A stretch of 64,000 nt of DNA from Triplophysa rosa (lineage: Eukaryota > Chordata > Actinopteri > Cypriniformes > Nemacheilidae), in the NCBI RefSeq assembly GCF_024868665.1, contig NC_079890.1, positions 31,559,174-31,623,173 of the forward strand, read 5' to 3'. Position 1 is the first letter of the stretch. Each line of letters starts with the position of its first letter. The notes under the pieces are model-generated. The model made no database searches and had not been told where the DNA came from. It was given only the letters and a program-made list of their open reading frames with translations. Positions 1 through 32,142 of this stretch are shown piece after piece. Made by a program: the position numbers and the translations under genes.

Positions 1-179
1 CCTAACAACACCCTAGCAACGGGTTTCACGGGCAAGCACCACTCTCATTGCCTTTACAATATGTCAAAATGCAACGACATACTTTTTCTTTATTTAAAAG
101 AATACAAAAATCACATTTGATTAAATATTTGTATTGTTTTGCATAAGGCACTACTCATGAATCTGTCTCTCTCCAACAG
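1..179. other. plcb3 intron, 3' part
   Basis: Intron sequence ending in a pyrimidine-rich acceptor (ctctctccaacag) just before the first visible exon. No other feature is seen. The upstream exons, promoter and start codon lie outside the window. Confidence 0.8.
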
Positions 180-20752
<20,573 letters not shown>

Positions 20753-23350
20753 CGATACTACGCTTTTGTTTTGTTTGTACCACTAATTCTCACCTCTGGA
20801 ATCTAAGAATAGATTTAGTATTACAAGTTGTAAGCAATTTTTCATTTGCATATACCTTGCGAATTGAAATGTACCAACTTTTTACGTTTTCATTTTTAAA
20901 CCAAAGTCTTGTTTTAAATAGTCACTATGGATTTGATCTAGCTTTACAAACGTGGGCTCTGGTACATATTGATGCCTGTACGGGACACCTGTGGAAACAA
21001 GAGGGGGGCGGTACACCTTTGACTAGGTTCTCTATTTATTTCTGTTGTGTATTGTGCACTGTAGAGCTTTAAGTGTAGTGCGTTGAATTGCCCTGAAGGT
21101 GGCAGTGTAAATTGGCAATGGCACATTAGTCTGTGATGCGAATGCTAGGCTAGTGCTTAATCTGAATGGTACGTGTTTACATAAAAACGCACAGATGGAC
21201 TGTCGCTTGCCCAACTCCCAACAATTAATTTCTCATAACGTATCTCCGTAGAAGTAAAAACACGCTGACGTGTGAATACGTAGACGAGGGACAGTCATTT
21301 ATTTTGTGTGTATGTTAATTGCCTCATTTCTACTTTTCTTTCGCTTGAACTCTGTCACCCAGATTATGCTTTCTAAATCCTGTAATCCCCTCCTGTATCC
21401 CAATGTTGGTTGGTTTAATCGAATCGATACTAATCCCGTCTCTGTAGTTGACACTCAAATGCACCGATGCCTTGGAAACTTGGACCTTATTCCTGTGCCA
21501 CGCCCGATTTTCCACATTTAAATCCGATTGAACCGTAGTCCTGGCACAGTTTCATGATAGACACCTGCACAGACACTTACGACGTGTGGTTTTATAAAGT
21601 CAGATTCCAAGTCACAACATGTTGCATAACATACAACGAGGCAGAGCATAATGTGAGATTGAATGAAGACACGTAAATCTTAGCTCTGATCGCAGCATTC
21701 CAGGCCTTTTTTAATCCATTAGACGGCATGACGGTTGGATTTCACTTTCTCTGTGTAATCTGATTTGATTCTATCATTTTTTCATTCATCTCTGGTTGAC
21801 CTTCATCTGGGTCCCTAACCTCTCCTCTCATTCTTTTTTCCTGACACTTCTCTCTCTCTCTGGATTTTGACATGCATACAGTGCTCACTCGCTCCGCCCG
21901 CTTGAGCAGATTGACTCAAAGCACCCGTCATCGCTGCATCGTCTACATCATTATAATACCGGGAGATGACAGTGTTCTTGGTGCTTAATGATCTTTATCG
22001 AAGCACTTTAAGAAATAAATCAATTACAGCACTTAAGACTATCAAACAAATACATTGGACGCAGGGCGTGACGTCTACTCTCAGTGCATGGATGAAAATA
22101 TAAAGACGAGATGTATAATTTACACGGTTGGAAGAGAGCGTGTTTGTGTGTGAGTTTGCTGGCTGTATGAATGGATGAGCGCTGTAGTGTTTAGAAGGCC
22201 AGAAGGCAAAAGGGCTGTGATGGACAATGCCATCTTTCTCAATGGGAAATGAGTCTCGAGTGTGTTGTTTGTGTCTCTTGTCTGCATGTCAGTTCAACAG
22301 CTTTATACCAATATGAAAAGGGATTAATGATATGTGCATGTAAGCAAATCCTCTTTTCATACTTCTTTAGCTTTGAAAAGGACTGTAGGGGCCAATATTG
22401 TTGTACTAGGAAATATTAATGTGTGTATTTTAGCAGAAACCAGATTATAAATCGTCTTATAATTCACTCCTTTTAGGAGTTTAAGGAATTCTACTACTGA
22501 CTAAAGCAGTCGAGAGTAAAGTCTGTCTTTGTCTGTGTTTCGGGCTACATTCTTGAACATATCAAATTGGAGTTATCTGTTGTTGATGGTGCATTTTTTA
22601 CTTTATGGCCTGTAGTTTTCAGTTTAATTTTATTTCAAACAATTTTTCAAAGATAATTTTAGCACCTTTGTAAACGTGATTGTCACATTATCACTGTTGT
22701 TTTGTTTGTAGGCCATGGAAACGAGGACATTTCATATGTTCAGTGAATTTTCATTTAAACCCCATTTTTGCGTCTTGAAATGGGACAAAATCCAGGTTGC
22801 TTACATTTTTTTATTTATTTTAAAACCTTTTATTTTGAAATGCATTGGAAATCATGTCCTTTAAATTCAGTTCTGCATGGTTGGTAGGTTGAAGTCAGGA
22901 AGACATTTGCATGCTAATTCCTGTCTATAATCAGACGTCCTCAGGGGAGATCAGAGTGAGATCAGACTTCTCTCATTAATGCTAATTATTAATGACAGAC
23001 TGCTCCATAATACAGTATATACGGATCCAGGACCTGACTTAAACCTATGCTAGCTAATATTGGTGTTTGTACTGAAATATCTTTAAGGGGGAATATATAG
23101 GGCTAACTTCTGCTGCCTCATTTATAGCTTTAACCAAGTACATACAGTATGTCATAGTTCCTTGAGTACAAATTTGTTCACACTTTCTGGATCTGTCTTT
23201 TTATCACCTTCCTACTGAAACACTTTTGTTAACACTGTATGTAGATAAAGTACTTGTCTGCCTTGTTAAAGGGAAAATTATTACTCTGGATGTAATTTTT
23301 ATTCGATAAATAATATAACTGTACATTCAATAAATGCAGAACGTTGCGAA
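20753..23350 (+). other. plcb3: Probable plcb3 3'UTR and downstream sequence
   Basis: Mostly unique, AT-rich and without repeats or open frames of note. Candidate poly(A) signals AATAAA are at 22014-22019 and 23329-23334; the second follows a unique-looking stretch and is the likelier distal end. The true end cannot be fixed from sequence alone. An octamer/homeodomain-like cluster lies at 22905-22995. Confidence 0.5.
23329..23334 (+). terminator. Candidate poly(A) signal for plcb3
   Basis: AATAAA in CATTCAATAAATGCAG. Position at the end of a repeat-free stretch suggests a distal polyadenylation site; an earlier AATAAA sits at 22014. Confidence 0.4.
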
Positions 23351-23673
23351 AAATGTCTCGTTTCAGCTTCTCTTTTTCAGTTCTCTCTTTGAAGTAGAAA
23401 ATGTCTTCAGATTCGGGAAATAGTTTTGCACGTTTTGTCCAGAAAGGCAGAGTACGGGACTTGATGAAGGTATTATTAAATATATATACAGTACATCATC
23501 AAATCCATAAAGGCGACAGATTCCAAACACTGATTTGAAGTTTTAAAAATTTGTCAGACCTAATAACACAGATGATGATGTCACAATTTCTTTGTGGGAA
23601 TTTGCTGGTCTAAAAATTCTTACAAGAAAATATATGGGAATACATTATGTAAAATAATGCAATAAAAAAATAT

Positions 23674-23975
23674 TGCTATATAGCACTAAAAGTGGTTCTT
23701 GGCTCGTAATCATAGGGAACCATTTTTGGTGCTATATAGAACCATATTCTGGTTCTTCAGCGGTTCTTTGGGATGACTGAGGTGCTATATAGAACCGCTG
23801 AAGAACCATACAGGGGCTTAACTGGTTCTTTTTATGGAAACGGTGCTATATAGCACCTCGGTCACCCCATAGAACCCATGAAGAACCACTGAAGCACCAA
23901 GATATGGTGCTATATAGCACTAAAAGTGGTTCCGCTATGATTACGAGTGAAGAACCACTTTTAGTGCTATATAGC
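23674..23975. mobile_element. Foldback MITE built from GTGCTATATAGCAC-type motifs
   Basis: Perfect 27-bp inverted ends (TGCTATATAGCACTAAAAGT plus GGTTCTT at 23674-23700; inverse at 23949-23975). Inside, GGTGCTATATAGAACC or -CACC recurs near 23730, 23782, 23842 and 23906, several followed by CTGAAGAACC. The whole 300 bp can fold into a near-complete hairpin. Confidence 0.85.
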
Positions 23976-23979
23976 ACCA

Positions 23980-25150
23980 GAGTATATTAACTTATACATT
24001 TTCTTATATTGGAACCAAGTGCTTATATTTTTTAAGAAATGAAAAATGGCAAGGTCTTATGTATTATTCACTATAATATAATTTATTAACAATGTATTAT
24101 TCTATATATTTGTAAAGATATATGAAACTATTTAATACTATTTAGGAAAGATTCATATTTGAATTAATGTCCGTCTTTCTTTAAGCTTCTATCTTAAACC
24201 CCTATAAGTTTCAACCTTAGTATATTAGTGAAGTATATGTGTTTAAATATGTATGTATTATGTATGTATGTATGTATCATAATATAAATATGTATTATAT
24301 TATGTGTGTGTTATGATTTTGCATCTTCAACTTGACTAGGGTATATTATGTGGCCTGCTCCATTATTTTGAGTCTATGACATATAGTACATATTTTGAGT
24401 TTATGCACTTAGTTTCCATTAAAAACCATTTAATAAACGCTGAATATAAATTTAAAACGTCTTCATGTCTTATTATTGAACCCAATAGATAATATTTTAC
24501 AACACAAAGAACAGATTAAATGAAAATGAGTGCTTGTAGATAATACATAGACAGCTCAGCTTTATACAGTACCTTTTGTTGGCACAGATGTTGTAACCTA
24601 AGGCAAAAGGTTACCAAAAAACAACATTGCTTCACAGCGAATGCGTATGAATATTTAAGACAGCTTTGACATGCAAGTATATTTTCCATTTCTGTCTGAT
24701 AGTGGGACTGAAGTAGGAATTGTCTCCTTTCAAAAGAAACAAAAGAAAAAACAGTGACTGCAAGACTTAATGTGCATTTAACGTGATTCTTAGACCGTAC
24801 AAAAGCTTCCAAACACACATTCTCTCAATGTGGCTTCAGTGCATTTCTTTGGAGATGGTGACAAAATTTTAAAAGGATACCCAGGACTGTTTTTATCTTC
24901 ATGTTGGCATGAAGTCTACACTGAAGTTGGAGCTCCACTTCTGATGTTAAGAAGGACTGAGCAAAAATTCAAGATAAAAAAATGAAAGCAAAAACAAACA
25001 TTTTGTATATACTGATCCATTTTTTCTCAACCTTCCTTGCTAACCTGTGCAAAGGAGTTAGTCAATGTCACAAACTGCATATTAAGCTTCTAGAAAGATG
25101 TGCAGATTTGTGACACTATGTCTTGTTTTGCATTGTAACATTTCTTTGTT
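23980..25150. other. Intergenic, nothing recognised
   Basis: AT-rich spacer with short ATGTATGTATGTATG runs near 24250-24280. No coding potential or repeat ends recognised. Confidence 0.6.
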
Positions 25151-25161
25151 TTACATTTTAA

Positions 25162-25628
25162 AGTCCCCATGATCCGGAAGTTGCGGCCGTTTTTACTTCC
25201 GTATTTTGGAGTAAAACGGAATTTCCAATGAGAAAAAATAGTGGGCGTGGCTTATCTTTTTCACTGCGATTTGATTGGATGTATAAAAACAGCCGTTGCA
25301 TTTTAAAATGTAAATGGAAGCAGACTGACACCATGTCTACACTGGATGCGAGACAAGAGAAAACAGAACGCATTATAATTTTACATTTTGTCCACACCGG
25401 ACGTGGCGCGGTGCGGCGCGACAATCCCATTAGTACAAGCCGTGTGCGACGCTGTAATTACATCATTTGAGTTAGATAGTCACTAGAGGGCGTAAGTGCA
25501 TTTTCAGATTTTAACTGTGGATCATGAGGGCACATGTATTTTAAAAAGAGAATGACCCACATCGGTAAGCTATTTACAATAAACGCTGTAATATTTCATG
25601 AATTGTCATTTTAGAGTTCACTGGGACT
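25162..25628. mobile_element. TTAA-flanked MITE with AGTCCC termini
   Basis: TTAA|AGTCCCC..at the left (TTAA 25158-25161) and ..GGGACT|TTAA at the right (TTAA 25629-25632). TTAA duplications are typical of piggyBac and Kolobok elements. Interior GC-rich (ACCGGACGTGGCGCGGTGCG) and non-coding. Confidence 0.65.
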
Positions 25629-25639
25629 TTAAAGTGCAA

Positions 25640-27270
25640 AAATATAGTCCTTCAATTTAAACTAGATTATAATTACCATATTTATGGACGGACTATATGA
25701 ACTTTTGAACCCCAATTCACTCCATATCTGAGGCAAATAAACCAGGGCATTTAAGTACTTTTCTCAGATCCTCAATGGCCGGCCAGTAGTCAGACTTTAA
25801 TTATACTCCCATTCATTTTTCTTTTCTAAACCTTTCACATTCTCTCTTTCGCCTTCTCTTATCTCAGGAATCGTATTTCAAGCGCAAAACTCGTCTCTTC
25901 TTTGTCTTGTTCTCCTTTGAGCGTCTGCTTTCATTTCCGTCTTCATGCTCTCGTTCTGTCGTTTCTTCAGTGGTCGGGGGCATGAGAGAGGGTGAATGAC
26001 GGTGCATGACTGTCACGCCAGACATCCATCAACTCAGTTGAAGTATATACACATCATATCTTGCTTTCTCAAAAAGCCTCTTGCATCCTATCAGATCTTT
26101 GCTTGTTCCTCTGAACCGCTTTGAGGACATGTGGAATTTTGTCATTAGAAATTTGACAGTAATGCTAATGGACAGTAAGGCAAATTGTCAACTCAATACA
26201 AAACCAAAAAGCAAGTGTTTCATTCTTACAAATATGATTGTTAGGTCTTCGTTTAATCTGTAAGTCTATTGCGTAATAAAGACTGTTGTGGTTGTCAAAC
26301 TGGAACATGAACATGATCATATCCTATATTTATTCATAAACATATAGTGTTGATTAAAATAAATCGCTCGGTTGGTTTAATACATAGTTATTGAATACTG
26401 TACTTTGACCAATTGTGGTTGTGTGACTTCTGGGTCCTCTATACAGTATATAGCTTCTTAAAGTTGCCAGACTGTGGACAAAACTGAAAAAAAATGATGC
26501 ATCTAAGAATTACAGTATATAAGATTCAAAGGAACCATGTATTCATCTATGTTTAGACACACCTCCTGTGTTTCAATGTCAATGCCAATGCCAATAACAG
26601 ATTAAAACCATACTTCCCATCTGTTGAAAATCACTATGGTGGTGAACAGAAACAACTTATTATTGACACGTTATTCATGAATGAAATGTAATGAATAAAT
26701 GAATAAAATGTAATGAAAAATAGCTGTTTTTGAAATGTAGTGATGTTGCTACTTTTACGACATGCTCAATTCATACTCAACATGAGGGAAATCATCAAAA
26801 ATAAAATAATTTGACATATTATGGTTTAGTCAGTAAACACAACTATAAAGCAAAAACCTTCAAGCTGACCTTACAGCAACACAGAGGAAGTATCTTCTTC
26901 AGAATAAAGGCGGACTTTAATTTTTCCTGATTTTTAAAAGGTTTTCATACCCATCTAAATATCTAAACTAGGATCACAAGTGTGTCTGAGGACAGTTAGT
27001 TTGATGGGTAGTGAGTAATAACGTTACGTCATTTTAATAAAACAGAGAGTAAATCGAATGAAATGGAACATTCTAATGATAATCTCTGATTATTTTCAAA
27101 AAACAAATGCTGCTATTTGAAAAACTACTGCCAGGTCAATTTGACATTTTGTCCCATGTCTCAGAACATGTCTTGGTGTGCCACAAATAATCTTTACACT
27201 TAATATGAGATCATCTATACTTGTGATTGTCTCAAGGTACAGGTCATCTGAAGGTTCAAGTCATATCAGC
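25640..27270. other. Intergenic, nothing recognised
   Basis: No exon, repeat end or RNA gene seen on either strand. Confidence 0.55.
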
Positions 27271-27272
27271 AG

Positions 27273-27276
<4 letters not shown>

Positions 27277-27311
<35 letters not shown>
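27277..27311. repeat. (TC)n microsatellite
   Basis: About 17 uninterrupted TC units. Confidence 0.95.
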
Positions 27312-27313
<2 letters not shown>

Positions 27314-27319
27314 CCAGAC

Positions 27320-28060
27320 GGCTTAATCCAATTACGATAGCTGCTTCTCGGCATGACATTCGGGATTTCACTTCAATTGTATGTGCTCCAAGTGTAGCCT
27401 GGCACAGAGAGAGAAAAAAACGGTGACCCTGTAAACCGATTAAATGCACTCTCTCCATCTCGCACCCGTGTTTAGTCTAATATGAACTAGTATTTGTGTC
27501 CTAATGACATCATGCACTGGCATGATGCTACAATATAATTTCTATAAAACCAGTTACTGTACATGATCATTATTTCGAAACTTGTCACATAACTTACAGT
27601 AAGTTAGTATAAGAGGTTAAGTTGGTATAAGATGGTTTGTTATGTGCAATTTCAAAGCTTTAAATAGACTTGGGGTGAGTGGGTGTAACACATAAGGCAA
27701 CACCCACATACACACACACTCGTCATCCGGCCCAGACAAGACAATGACTCTCCGGGTGGATCACCTAGCAACAAGATAATACTAAAAATACTCTGGGCAC
27801 AATCTTTTCACTCCAAACACTGTACTAGACAGAGGGCAGAAGCTACTTCAAAGAGCTGGAAATCAACACAACTGCTAAATCTGTCTCATTCAGTGTTTTT
27901 CATTCAGCAACTTCTCTCCACACACTGCAGTCACAGACAGATGATAACTGACAACTGATAACAACTGACACTTCATAACTGTGAATCACTGCTTGACAAA
28001 CAGAAATCATAACTGAACAACAAATTTAATCAATAAAGTACTTTTGTATGTGTTTAGGCT
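27320..28060. other. Intergenic, nothing recognised
   Basis: Unique-looking AT-rich sequence without coding potential; short direct repeats of CTGATAACTGACAACTGATA near 27940. Confidence 0.5.
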
Positions 28061-28069
28061 ACATTTATA

Positions 28070-28397
28070 AGAAATGCACTGATACAAAATTTCTCCACCG
28101 ATACTGATAGCCGATTATTCAGAGTGATATCTGCCAATACATCGATTCTGAAGATCAAATTAATATTCTGAACTTACTGAATGTTATTAATTCATATAAT
28201 GACTATTAATATTGAACATCAAATTGGTGATGTTTCTCAACATTTTCATTCACAAAGTCATTGCATTTTCCTGTCCTCTTTTGATTGACATATCGGCCCT
28301 GATCTTTGGTTGTTTTTAAACTATAGGCCAATAGTGTGAAACATTACTTTTATTGAATGATACCGATTATTGCCCGATATATCGTGCATCCCTAATA
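28070..28397. mobile_element. Probable MITE with CGATATATCGTGCATCCCTA terminus
   Basis: The right end CCCGATATATCGTGCATCCCTAA is a widespread fish element terminus; the left end (ATGCACTGATACAAAATTTC) is a weak inverse match. CCGATTATT motifs recur inside. Confidence 0.5.
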
Positions 28398-28485
28398 TTT
28401 ATATTTATATATAATATAATTGATTATTTTTTGATTACACTGCATTTATTATTGTTTTTCCACAGATGTACAATGTGAAGTTTAA

Positions 28486-29818
28486 TGGAGTCATATGGCG
28501 GAAATACGTGTTTTTCTGTGTCTTTGGTGTGTTATAAGTTGCCCATGCATGTATTAGACACGTAAAATTGCAAAAATGAAAGTGTCGGAACAAAAGAAGC
28601 ATTCTATCTAAAAGCGAATGCTCACCCAGACCTGCCTGAAACACCTCGTATAACCACACCCCCACAAATCTAAGTCATTTCGTGGTATGATTTGACTAAG
28701 ACCGCCCAAATGTAAACGCAAGTAAGGTGGGCGTACTTGTAAATCTCATTGTATCGTCACCGTTGCAGCCATGTCGTGGAGACACTGTGTGTTTCATTGC
28801 GAAAAGAAAGCCTCTTTGTTTGCCATGCCAAAAGATGAGACAACTAAAAACGAATGGTTACATTTTATTTACAACACTGTTCCAGAACAGTACAATCCGA
28901 ATATTCAAGTGTGTACAGCGCATTTCACAGATGATCGCTTCATGAACCTGGGAGAGATCAAGGACGGCTGTGCACAAAAGCTTTTGTTCCAATTCCAACC
29001 ATTACAACTTCGCAAGGACAGTCTGGCGCTTCAGATTCGCAGCCTGTAAGTATATTTAAATAGTAAAAGACTTTGTTACGGACTAACGAGAGTTGAGTTT
29101 GTCGTGTGTTTGTAGCGCATCTTGATTCTTTGTGTGATCTGCAAATGCAGACACGCGCGCAACGTGAAAAAAAACAACATATGTCCTAATAATCAGTAAT
29201 TATGTTCCAACTACAGGCAACAAATGTCGTGTTTATAATGGGGTTTATTGTCTTTGTTGAGTAGCGACGAGACATGGCGTAACACTGGTTGATCACTAAC
29301 GGCAAATATTTATAACGTCGTATATAAAAGGTAAAACAGTTAGCTATAATTTTAAACTGTTTGACATAATATATATTTTTAAAAATCTTACCAATCCTTT
29401 ACATCCTGCTCAAGTCGCGCTGGTAAAGTTGATGTATCGGCTTGATCATCTTCATTTTCCGGATCAGATTCGGGCTCGAATTGATTAGGAAAGTACCGAT
29501 GACATTTTATCACCTGTCAGTACAATTGGGAACATGATGTTCCGAATAAGGTAAGGTTGTTACATTTCCGTCACACGCTTGCAGTGTTTGACCAATCACT
29601 ACGCACTGGTTAACTGGCCAATCAAAGCACACCTCGCTTTTCAGAGCGATGAGTTTTGTAAAAAATCAGCGCGTTTCAGAGAGGCGGGGCAAAGAGAAGA
29701 TACAAACATGCACGGTATATGGAAAATACAGTGTTTTTGAACCTTAAATAGTGTATACACATTGCATTACATCTAAAACAAACGATAATATTCGTTTTAG
29801 CTGTGTCATATGACCCCT
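28486..29818 (+). mobile_element. TTAA-flanked element carrying a THAP-domain exon (Kolobok-like)
   Basis: Flanked by TTAA on both sides (28482-28485, 29819-29822), with imperfect inverted ends TGGAGTCATATGGC and GTCATATGACCCCT. It is 1333 bp and contains an open THAP-like exon (28771-29049). TTAA targets plus a THAP domain are the combination known for Kolobok transposons. No catalytic domain remains, so it is probably non-autonomous. Confidence 0.7.
28771..29049 (+). CDS. THAP zinc-finger exon of a DNA transposon (fragment)
   Basis: Ninety-two codons from an ATG in GCAGCCATGTCG. Zinc ligands C6, C10, C48 and H51 fit the THAP C2CH pattern (C-x3-C-x37-C-x2-H), with the conserved Trp (EWLHF, W29) and Phe after the His (CTAHFTDDRF). 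The usual AVPTIF box is missing. The last codon overlaps a strong splice donor (CCTGTAAGTA), so the exon may end at 29045 and have been joined to a catalytic exon now lost. Expression is unknown. Confidence 0.6.
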   Translation: MSWRHCVFHCEKKASLFAMPKDETTKNEWLHFIYNTVPEQYNPNIQVCTAHFTDDRFMNLGEIKDGCAQKLLFQFQPLQLRKDSLALQIRSL

Positions 29819-29959
29819 TTAAGTTCTAGATGCTGTATTATCACAAGCTGTGCTTTTAAATGATGATCTACTATGCAACAGTATACAAGGCTGTGCCAAA
29901 TTCAACAACAAAAAGCATAAGTACAATAAAAGAAAATTGGTCTCATATAGCCTATCACA

Positions 29960-30330
29960 GTATACAGAGCAAAGGTTTTTTCTTTTTTTAAAGAGTAGAA
30001 AAGAGATAGAAGTCAGAACTGATCAGTCAGGTGTTGACGGGAGAGATGTGTTTTCAGACGGTTCTTAAAGATGGCTACAGAATCTGCTGATCTTGTAGCA
30101 GCAGGCAGATCATTCCATAAATGTGGTACCGAGAAGGTACGCGAGAGAGATTTTTTACCTTTTTGGGATGGCACCACAAGACGTCGTTCATTGCAGAGTG
30201 TAGGGATCTGGCGGGTATGTAAGTCTGCATTAGTGAGTGAAGGTAAGGGGGTGCTAAATCAGTGGTGGTCTTGTAGGCCAGGAGCAGAGTCTTCCACAAT
30301 TTTCCACAATTTGAAAGTTCAATTTTAATG
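29960..30330 (-). mobile_element. LINE ORF2 C-terminal fragment
   Basis: On the minus strand, 30299-30075 encodes LLLAYKTTTDLAPPYLHSLM, QTYIPARSLHSA and so on, the familiar C-terminal stretch of fish L2/Rex-type LINE reverse transcriptases (LAPSYL..L..YIPARSLRSS). Only a few hundred bases of the element remain. Confidence 0.7.
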
Positions 30331-30529
30331 ATCTGTTTTATAGAGTACGTTTTAAATGTTAATTTGTGGTAAAAAAAATAGTCCTATTTACTATAATAAA
30401 GTATTGTGTACATAAAGTCCATACAATTATATCTGTATGCAATTCATGTTGTAATCATATGTAATATATAGTGTAAATCTTCATTGTTAAATACATACAC
30501 GTTAATTATGTATAATGAATTTCTTTGAA

Positions 30530-30676
30530 TTTTATGGAATTCCAATTCTACTTCCTGCAATTTGAATTTGAATTGCAATTCAGCTTCCTGTTTGCAACCT
30601 CAATTCAAATTCAAGAATTGAATTGGAATTTAGGGGTCATTCTGAATTCAATTCTGAATTTTGAACAACCCTGACA
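30530..30676. repeat. Short palindromic AATTCAATTC-type repeat
   Basis: Runs of GAATTGAATTGGAATTT and GAATTCAATTCTGAATTTTG ending AACAACCCTG; resembles a common cyprinid short repeat. No genes. Confidence 0.45.
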
Positions 30677-30858
30677 GTATAAAGTATAACTTTTTAACTA
30701 CCAGCTGTTTACAGTCTTCATAAATCCCCAGTTAGTTCCCAGCATAGATAATGAAATATTCAGGAGCAAGAGCTTACAATCCCTTTGTATCATGAGCCAC
30801 TGTGACTGTAACATCAAATACAGATACAGACAGTTCTATGCTAACATGAGTCAAGTTG

Positions 30859-30864
30859 TTTATT
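30859..30864 (-). terminator. Candidate poly(A) signal for slc8a4
   Basis: AATAAA on the minus strand (tttatt on plus), about 900 nt after the slc8a4 stop codon. First clear signal in the repeat-poor stretch downstream. Confidence 0.4.
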
Positions 30865-31762
30865 ATCAGTTGAGTGGTCTCCATACCACACGCACGCACG
30901 CACGCGCACACACACACACACATCATATACGCGTTTACAATGTATACATTTATGAATGATATTATTCAGCACCATCCCTTTTATTTCATTCGTTATTATT
31001 CCAATTGTTCCTCTGTTTTCATGATCACTCCAGTTCAATTCCTTTCTGTCATTTGACATCCCATTACTGTCAACAATACGTCATTACACATTAGTTATGA
31101 GTTCTTCGACATGCTTCAGTCAACAGTCATATTTACTTTTTGTCGTGAAACATGCTTCTACTTCCTCCACGAGCAATAGTAAATCCATCTTGTTGCTACA
31201 CCTGGCTCTTAAGGATATAGTTCCAGTAAGGTCATTCAGTTCATTTAAACATCTTTTTAAATATTATCATTACGGTTACAAGAGAGTAATACCGACACAC
31301 ACAGTAACAAAAACGTCAAAAAAAGTAAACCCCTTCATTCAGTAACTGAAGGCTCGGATTGGCTCAAACGGGAATATGAAAAACACAGGAGTCATTGGTT
31401 ACTGGTAGATTTAAGACAGCACTGAGAGACGAGTACAAGTGTAAGGCAAGGAAACAGGGAATGACTGCATTAGAACTAATCTAAAGGTGCACTCAGTGAT
31501 GTTTGCTTTGCTTTGCTTTGCATTGGCTGATCTGGCAGCTGTCTGGTGACATATAGTCTCATCTGAGTATGAGATGATTTTAAGATATTTTTCAATCCTT
31601 CTGGGGTAAATCTTCAATGTACAATGCATTACTGAGTGCACTTTCAAAATTATTAAAAGGGCACAGGATAAATATCTTATAAATACTAATAAAGCTAATT
31701 TACTGGCCACGGTCAGATTCCTCTTCGAGAAGCTGAAATATGCTGATGCCACTCTTTTTTTC
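30865..31762 (-). other. slc8a4: Probable slc8a4 3'UTR
   Basis: Sequence from the stop codon to the candidate poly(A) signal. It contains a CA/CACG simple repeat (30888-30922) and a short TTTGC pentamer run (31503-31522). No open frames of interest. Confidence 0.45.
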
Positions 31763-32142
31763 TCAGAATCCAGTAATGTGGCAGTACGCTTCCAGTGAGG
31801 CCAACAAGATGTAGATCAGCCATAAGGAAATAAACAGCAAGGATGTCAATATCTTGCAAGTCCGTGGACCACCGAGTTCTCCTCCTGCCACTGAGGGGCG
31901 CCGGCGAAACAGCAGCACGCTGACACACACCACAGCCATGGCCGTGTAGAGTGTGACGGAGAAAGCCAGAGAGCCTGGATTCACAAGAAACGGTTTGCCC
32001 TTAGAGCGCCAGTATATGGCAGCTATGGTCCACGCCACGCCAATGCCCAGGAAAACATTTACTGCGTTGCTCCCAGTCACGTTGCCAATGGAGGCGTCTG
32101 CATATTGATCTTGGATGGCAGCGACCTTACTGGCAAAAGTGT
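31763..32142 (-). CDS. slc8a4: slc8a4 last coding exon (alpha-2 repeat and final helices)
   Basis: Minus strand acceptor TTCTGTACAG, 380 nt to TGA at 31763-31765. It encodes [38 protein letters not shown] and the C-terminal [11 protein letters not shown]. The phase-1 intron within SVP/DTF is the conserved NCX position. Confidence 0.96.

Noticed and set aside
23674..23975. CRISPR-like repeat array
   Set aside because: Repeats are palindromic modules of a foldback MITE with irregular spacing in a vertebrate genome; no cas genes.
24516..24818. 100-codon minus-strand open frame in the intergenic region
   Set aside because: No recognisable domain, no splice or promoter context, AT-rich composition like the spacer.
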